NCBI GenBank assembly: GCA_002408085.1
Contig: DHQL01000018.1
Coordinates: 283,913 to 347,912 of the forward strand
Source: Spirochaeta sp. UBA5339
GTDB lineage: Bacteria; Spirochaetota; Spirochaetia; DSM-2461
Reading direction: 5' to 3'
DNA: 64,000 nt
The translations under genes and the position numbers were made by a program. Within the stretch, counting starts at the first letter, position 1. Every line of letters begins with the position of its first letter. This document shows, one piece after another, positions 60,516 through 64,000 of this stretch. The notes under the pieces are model-generated. The model did no database searches. It had not been told where the DNA came from and saw only the letters and a program-made list of their open reading frames with translations.

Positions 60516-60947
60516 CTACTCGGAATCCTCCCTGTCTTTTGCTGAACCTTCAGAAGGCTCTTCTCCAGACTCATCATGCCAGCGCGCCTTCATACGCCGT
60601 TTAAACTCATCCTTGAACTCATCAAGGTCTTCGTTATTGTGAAAATGACGCCCTCTTCCGGCACCTCTGTGTCCTGCCCCCCGGCGTCCGGGACCGGCTG
60701 CCCTGAAATGGGGATGTCTGCCGGGACCGCCATGGCCGCCCTTGAAGAGCAGATGACTCAGAAGAATCAGACCCCATGCCTGCCAGTAGCCGATCAGGGG
60801 TAGTCCGAAAACCTCCGGCATCAGCCAGTTCCAGAGCAGCATCAGCACCCAACCCATAACCAGGGCCAGAAGGGCAGCAAAAACCAGTGCTCCAAGGGCA
60901 AAGAGAATTCCTCTTCCCACAAATTTTACCTTAGTTACATCTCTCAT
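60516..60947 (-). CDS. Two-TM protein with His/Gly/Arg-rich tail, in ECF sigma operon
   Basis: 143 residues from ATG 60947, preceded by TTGGAGGAAC. Two membrane helices (about 10-36 and 45-60), then a low-complexity segment FKGGHGGPGRHPHF...GRRGAGHRGAGRGRHFHN and a charged helix ending in EEPSEGSAKDREDSE. The histidine-rich stretch could bind metal. Overlaps the 48-residue membrane protein gene (ATGA), so the three-gene unit sigma - small TM - this protein is translationally coupled. Function unknown. Confidence 0.75.
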   Translation of the reverse strand: MRDVTKVKFVGRGILFALGALVFAALLALVMGWVLMLLWNWLMPEVFGLPLIGYWQAWGLILLSHLLFKGGHGGPGRHPHFRAAGPGRRGAGHRGAGRGRHFHNNEDLDEFKDEFKRRMKARWHDESGEEPSEGSAKDREDSE

Positions 60948-61090
60948 AATGTTCCTCCAATGGTTGTTGTATTTTCCGTCCACTGCCGGGCATGGAAGTT
61001 AATAACTCTTCCCGAAGCCGTCAGCAGCAGAACTGTCAGCAGCACAAGTACTGCAGCGCTTATATAAAACTTAAGTGTTTCACTCTTCAT
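60944..61090 (-). CDS. 48-residue single-pass membrane protein between sigma factor and His-rich protein
   Basis: MKSETLKFYISAAVLVLLTV begins a strong helix (about 8-25), then a short polar tail ending NTTTIGGTL. ATG 61090 follows GGGAGGAAATGA and sits inside the end of the sigma gene; its TGA overlaps the next ATG. The coupling at both ends and the good ribosome site support it as a real gene although short. In this position a membrane partner of the sigma factor is plausible (inference). Confidence 0.7.
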   Translation of the reverse strand: MKSETLKFYISAAVLVLLTVLLLTASGRVINFHARQWTENTTTIGGTL

Positions 61091-61634
61091 TCATTTCCTC
61101 CCAGATATCACTGTATTCGTCCAGCGCCCCTGCCAATAGCCGAAGGGCCTCTCTCTTCCTGGACAGAAGAGTACCCATGGGAATATCCCACTCCTCAGAC
61201 AGCTCCCTGAATGTGCGCCCCTCCAGAGTCTGAGCTGTAATAACCCGGCGGAGCTTCTCAGGAAGGGCTTCTACGGCCAGGTCCAGAGCTTCAAGCAAAG
61301 TCTCCATTAGAAACTGATCCTCCAGGTCCTGTCCCGGGCTGACCAGAAGGTCCAGCAAAGGAGTATCCTCAAGGGTCTCCCGGTCCAGACTCAGCAGACG
61401 CTGTCGGTCTCTCTTCCTGTACCAGTCAATTACCCGGTTGTGGGCTGCCCGGAAGAGCCAGGCTGTCTGATCCTCTACGGCGGCGAAAGTGTCCAGACGG
61501 TTCAGTACCGATTCATAGAGGTCCTGCAGAAGATCCTGAGACTCCTGCTGATCATCTGTTTTACTGAGAAACAGCCGGTATAGTGACTCCTGCTGCCTAT
61601 GTAATATCTTCAGTACTGCCGCACTCATACTCAT
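61080..61634 (-). CDS. ECF-family RNA polymerase sigma factor
   Basis: 184 residues: sigma region 2 (about 15-85; LFLSKTDDQQESQDLLQDLYESVLNRLD, TAWLFRAAHNRVIDWYRKRDRQ) and region 4 (about 120-175; LPEKLRRVITAQTLEGRTFRELSEEWDIPMGTLLSRKREAL). A TATAAT hexamer ends only 7 bases before the ATG, and no ribosome site is present, so the mRNA may be leaderless. Likely controlled by the small membrane proteins that follow. Confidence 0.92.
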   Translation of the reverse strand: MSMSAAVLKILHRQQESLYRLFLSKTDDQQESQDLLQDLYESVLNRLDTFAAVEDQTAWLFRAAHNRVIDWYRKRDRQRLLSLDRETLEDTPLLDLLVSPGQDLEDQFLMETLLEALDLAVEALPEKLRRVITAQTLEGRTFRELSEEWDIPMGTLLSRKREALRLLAGALDEYSDIWEEMNEE

Positions 61635-61739
61635 AAAGACGATTATACCCCGTTGTTTATTTATAATTATTTTAAAAAAATGTATAAAAGAGATCAGGGA
61701 CCATTTTTAGATGGATTCCCCCGTATACAGGAGAGTAAA

Positions 61740-62051
61740 ATGAGCAGTTTTGAAAATGTAACGGTGGATGTGGCCGCCAACATCTACTTTGACGGTAAGG
61801 TAACAAGCAGAAAGATCACATTTGCCGACGGAAGTTCCAAGACCCTGGGAATCATGATGCCCGGCGAGTATGAGTTCGGAACAGAGGCAAAGGAGCTGAT
61901 GGAGATAACAAGCGGTGAGCTGAGCATTCTGATTGCCGGCGACAGTGACTGGCAGGAGATTACCGGAGGAATGTCCTTCAAGGTTCCCGCAAACTCATCC
62001 TTCAAACTGAAGGTGAACAAGGTTACCGACTACTGCTGTTCCTACGGCTGA
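61740..62051 (+). CDS. ppnP: Pyrimidine/purine nucleoside phosphorylase
   Basis: 103 residues from ATG 61740 with AGGAG; the frame's earlier ATG (61653) is not supported. Single cupin of the PpnP (DUF1255/YaiE) family: SSFENVTVDVAANIYFDGKVTSRKITFADGSSKTLGIMMPGEYEFGTEAKELMEITSGEL and the C-terminal SSFKLKVNKVTDYCCSY. It splits nucleosides with phosphate. Confidence 0.93.
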   Translation: MSSFENVTVDVAANIYFDGKVTSRKITFADGSSKTLGIMMPGEYEFGTEAKELMEITSGELSILIAGDSDWQEITGGMSFKVPANSSFKLKVNKVTDYCCSYG

Positions 62052-62071
62052 TTTTTATCGGGCCTTCAGTA

Positions 62072-62128
62072 ACGGCCCCCCCGCCCTGGCAGGCCGGCTT
62101 CTGACACGACACCCCGGGAGGGCCGTTG
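62072..62128. terminator. GC-rich inverted repeat between convergent genes
   Basis: AACGGCCC (62072-62079) and GGGCCGTT (62121-62128) enclose smaller GC-rich stems in the 97-base gap between ppnP and the flavodoxin gene. It probably acts as a factor-independent or structural terminator, though no T-run is present. Confidence 0.35.
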
Positions 62129-62148
62129 CCCCTAGTGAGAAACCACCT

Positions 62149-62619
62149 TTAGTTGAGATCCCGATAGAGCTCCTGAAGTCTTTCCTTCTGCTCCTTATGG
62201 ACTTCACCGCTGTCCTTGTTGATCTTAGCCATCAGATTCTGAATAAAACGGGAGTGCTCTTCAGGCATGTAGCGTCCTCCGGTATGTATTGTCAGAGAAG
62301 CATGCTGTCTGAGAGCCTCGGGGATGTTCTTCTCAAAGGGCCCTGCATATCCTTCGGTATCCAGTCCTCCCAGTACAAAGGCCAGCTTCTTTGCAAGAAG
62401 CCGGGAACAGTTCTTTGAGGCATATCGCCGCAGTTTCCCGGGAAGCCTTCCCGCATGAAAAGCACCGCAGAGAATTACGGCATCATAATCGCTGAGGTCT
62501 GCCCTGCTCCGGGATTTCAGATTCAGTAACCCCGCCGAAGAACCAAGTTCATTCTGTATATCCCCGGCGACCTCTTCCATATATCCTTTTGACGAATAAT
62601 AGACAATCAGACTCTTCAT
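62149..62619 (-). CDS. Flavodoxin-domain protein (HemG/flavodoxin-5 type)
   Basis: 156 residues from ATG 62619 behind GGGGGAAC. FMN phosphate loop SSKGYMEEVA at about 9-18, YDAVILCGAFHAGRLPG for the first flavin loop and FVLGGLDTEGYAGPFE for the second. Similar to the flavodoxin family 5 that includes HemG; no haem genes lie beside it. The helical C-terminus is an extension. Confidence 0.85.
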   Translation of the reverse strand: MKSLIVYYSSKGYMEEVAGDIQNELGSSAGLLNLKSRSRADLSDYDAVILCGAFHAGRLPGKLRRYASKNCSRLLAKKLAFVLGGLDTEGYAGPFEKNIPEALRQHASLTIHTGGRYMPEEHSRFIQNLMAKINKDSGEVHKEQKERLQELYRDLN

Positions 62620-62775
62620 ATGTTCCCCCTTGTCCCATTGTAACACCGCACCTTATGTTTGGTGTTTTTTCCCCGGATTATTTTTCATCCTACCTGTTCA
62701 GAATGATATTGGTAGCCATTCTCTCCATTTTCATCTAATCTGTTTACTCACTTATACCCCTCAAGGAGACAGCTC

Positions 62776-63426
62776 GTGTTATTCACAAAAGCAAAATACA
62801 GACAGGCCCTCAACGATCTGGCCATGGGAGAGTATACTAAAGCCGAGGAGCTCTTCAGGAGAATTCTGAAATCGGCCCCCTCCACACAGGGAGCGGGACA
62901 CAACCTTGCGGTCTGCCTGATGGCCCAGGAACGCTATGATGAGGCAGAGGAGTTCTTCCTCAGGGAGATTGAAGCCCTTGGGGAGTGCTTTTCCAGGTCC
63001 ATAGCCCTGGGAGACCTCTACTTTACATGGGGAAAACGGAAGAGCGCTGAAGAGTGGTACGGTAAATCACTGGAGGAGTGCCCCGGCCCCACAATCAGAC
63101 AGTTTCTGAAAAAACGGATTGTCCTGTGCAGGAGTGAAGAGAAGTTCGCCGATGCTATGGAGGGATTCAGTCTGATGAAACAGGGCAAGAGAGAGGTCGA
63201 AGCGGGAGAGTTTGACAAGGCGATCGAAAGCTTTGAACTCGCCTTTGAAAAGGACCCGACCCAGTACCAGAGCCTCAACGAAGCGGGAGTGCTGCTGATG
63301 AACCATAAAAAGGAGTACCGGAGAGCCAGGGAGCACTTTAAAACAGCTCTGAAGCTATCGGACCTTTCTCCCATAAGAAAAAACCTGGAGCTGGCGGAGA
63401 ATATAATCAGTCTGGAAGAGAAGTAG
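62776..63426 (+). CDS. TPR-repeat protein
   Basis: 216 residues, GTG start at 62776 set by AAGGAG. TPR-like helical pairs: ALNDLAMGEYTKAEELFRRILKSAPS, NLAVCLMAQERYDEAEEFFLREI, LGDLYFTWGKRKSAEEWYGKSLEECP, GKREVEAGEFDKAIESFELAFEKDPTQ, NHKKEYRRAREHFKTALKLSD. No signal peptide; a cytoplasmic scaffold of unknown partner. Confidence 0.88.
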   Translation: MLFTKAKYRQALNDLAMGEYTKAEELFRRILKSAPSTQGAGHNLAVCLMAQERYDEAEEFFLREIEALGECFSRSIALGDLYFTWGKRKSAEEWYGKSLEECPGPTIRQFLKKRIVLCRSEEKFADAMEGFSLMKQGKREVEAGEFDKAIESFELAFEKDPTQYQSLNEAGVLLMNHKKEYRRAREHFKTALKLSDLSPIRKNLELAENIISLEEK

Positions 63427-63458
63427 GAACCCGGCCGGGATTTCAGCTCACCGGACTG

Positions 63459-63947
63459 TCAGATGTTAAGGGACTCTTTGATAAAGCGGACTTTATCATC
63501 CAGAGGCATATTGATATCCACATCAAGAGCCGATGCGGGTTCTTCCAGATCCCGGAACTGGCTCCTGAGCATATCAGCCTTCTGAAAGTGGTTCTTCCGC
63601 TGCAGCATCCGCTGATGGATTGTATCAAAATCACCCTTCAGATAGACCCAGACCGGCTTCTCTGCAAGCTCCTCTTCAATAAAGCTTCTGTATGATTCCT
63701 TCAGGGCGGAGCAGCTGAACACGGCGTCCTCACCCCTCTGCTGACACTCGGAGGCCTTCTTTCTGATAATATCCAGCCAGGGCCATCGGTCTTCATCCTC
63801 CAGAGGAATACCGTGGCTCATCTTGTCGATATTGGCCTGAGGATGAAAACTGTCCGCCTCGAAGTATTCGACTTTCAGATCTTTGGACAGGAGTTCTCCC
63901 AGGGTTGTTTTACCGCAGCCGCTGACTCCCATAATGATGATAATCAC
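63459..63947 (-). CDS. gntK: Gluconokinase
   Basis: 162 residues, GTG start 63947 overlapping the stop of the upstream gene. P-loop GVSGCGKTT (about 7-15), then YFEADSFHPQANIDKMSHGIPLEDEDRWPWL, which is diagnostic for GntK, and CSALKESYRSFI. It phosphorylates gluconate to 6-phosphogluconate (EC 2.7.1.12) for the pentose phosphate or Entner-Doudoroff route. Confidence 0.95.
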   Translation of the reverse strand: MIIIIMGVSGCGKTTLGELLSKDLKVEYFEADSFHPQANIDKMSHGIPLEDEDRWPWLDIIRKKASECQQRGEDAVFSCSALKESYRSFIEEELAEKPVWVYLKGDFDTIHQRMLQRKNHFQKADMLRSQFRDLEEPASALDVDINMPLDDKVRFIKESLNI

Positions 63948-64000
63948 TGGTTATCCCCTTTAAAATTGCTTTTAAGCGCCCAGAGTCCCAGGGCGGGGTT
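63944..64000 (-). CDS. C-terminal end of an unidentified gene upstream of gntK (cut by window edge)
   Basis: The frame NPALGLWALKSNFKGDNQ and stop TGA is open to the window edge and overlaps the gntK GTG (GTGA), so it is translationally coupled to gluconokinase. It is too short to assign; a gluconate or sugar-acid metabolism gene is expected from context. Confidence 0.5.
   Translation of the reverse strand, partial: NPALGLWALKSNFKGDNQ

Overview
The window is a gene-dense bacterial chromosome segment of moderately high GC. It comes from a Gram-negative-type cell: signal peptides, an outer-membrane beta-barrel candidate, an OmpA-domain protein and periplasmic binding proteins are all present. 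Gene content suggests a free-living, fermentative or anaerobic member of the Spirochaetota: GTP-type PEP carboxykinase, a split cobalamin methionine synthase with a rubredoxin, an iron-only-hydrogenase-regulator-like protein, a cyclase with a 7TM receptor-like module, FecR-OmpA and DUF3798 transporters. No rRNA or marker gene is visible, so this placement is an inference. No rRNA, tRNA, CRISPR array, transposase or integrase was found.

Layout. 1-4645: phosphorelay genes (an edge-truncated sensor with three tandem binding domains, an Hpt protein, a receiver-kinase hybrid, and a divergent lone receiver). 4757-12790: PEPCK, an MpsC-like protein, a membrane adenylate cyclase, an EamA exporter, a patatin lipase and a glycosyltransferase. 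12977-15873: a c-di-GMP enzyme, a TM1266-like regulator, a thioesterase and a gene remnant. 15874-19822: an ECF vitamin transporter (AA-T-S) co-transcribed with pantothenate kinase coaX. 20154-26620: a methionine/one-carbon operon (homocysteine domain, cobalamin half of MetH, rubredoxin, Hcy-methyltransferase/MTHFR fusion, prs). 26690-32055: a molybdopterin oxidoreductase, an orphan binding protein, FecR-OmpA and an FAH-family enzyme. 32166-37307: a nucleoside/BMP-like ABC transporter with a DUF3798 binding protein. 38242-45357: a ferric-iron or hexose-phosphate-type ABC transporter under a two-component system, with an unknown membrane protein at its end. 45422-48307: an esterase, miaB and a LysM-like protein.

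48382-51026 is a visibly AT-richer accessory island. It holds the 3' end of an Rhs gene (core plus variable toxin tip), an overlapping two-TM candidate immunity gene, and, right behind it, two hairpin elements with the full architecture of integron attC recombination sites in opposite orientation. Two type II toxin-antitoxin modules follow, the second with a broken toxin. I read it as a small attC-bearing cassette cluster without an integrase in view. This is the most interesting part of the window.

51027-64000 returns to core-like DNA: an RluA synthase; a NusG-II / Gx-transporter / CbiQ-like trio; an SPL-like radical SAM enzyme, a small barrel and a B12-radical SAM protein; an FHA-GGDEF cyclase; a GcvR-like ACT protein; a DOMON protein; an ECF sigma operon with an unlisted 48-residue membrane protein; PpnP; a flavodoxin; a TPR protein; and gluconokinase.
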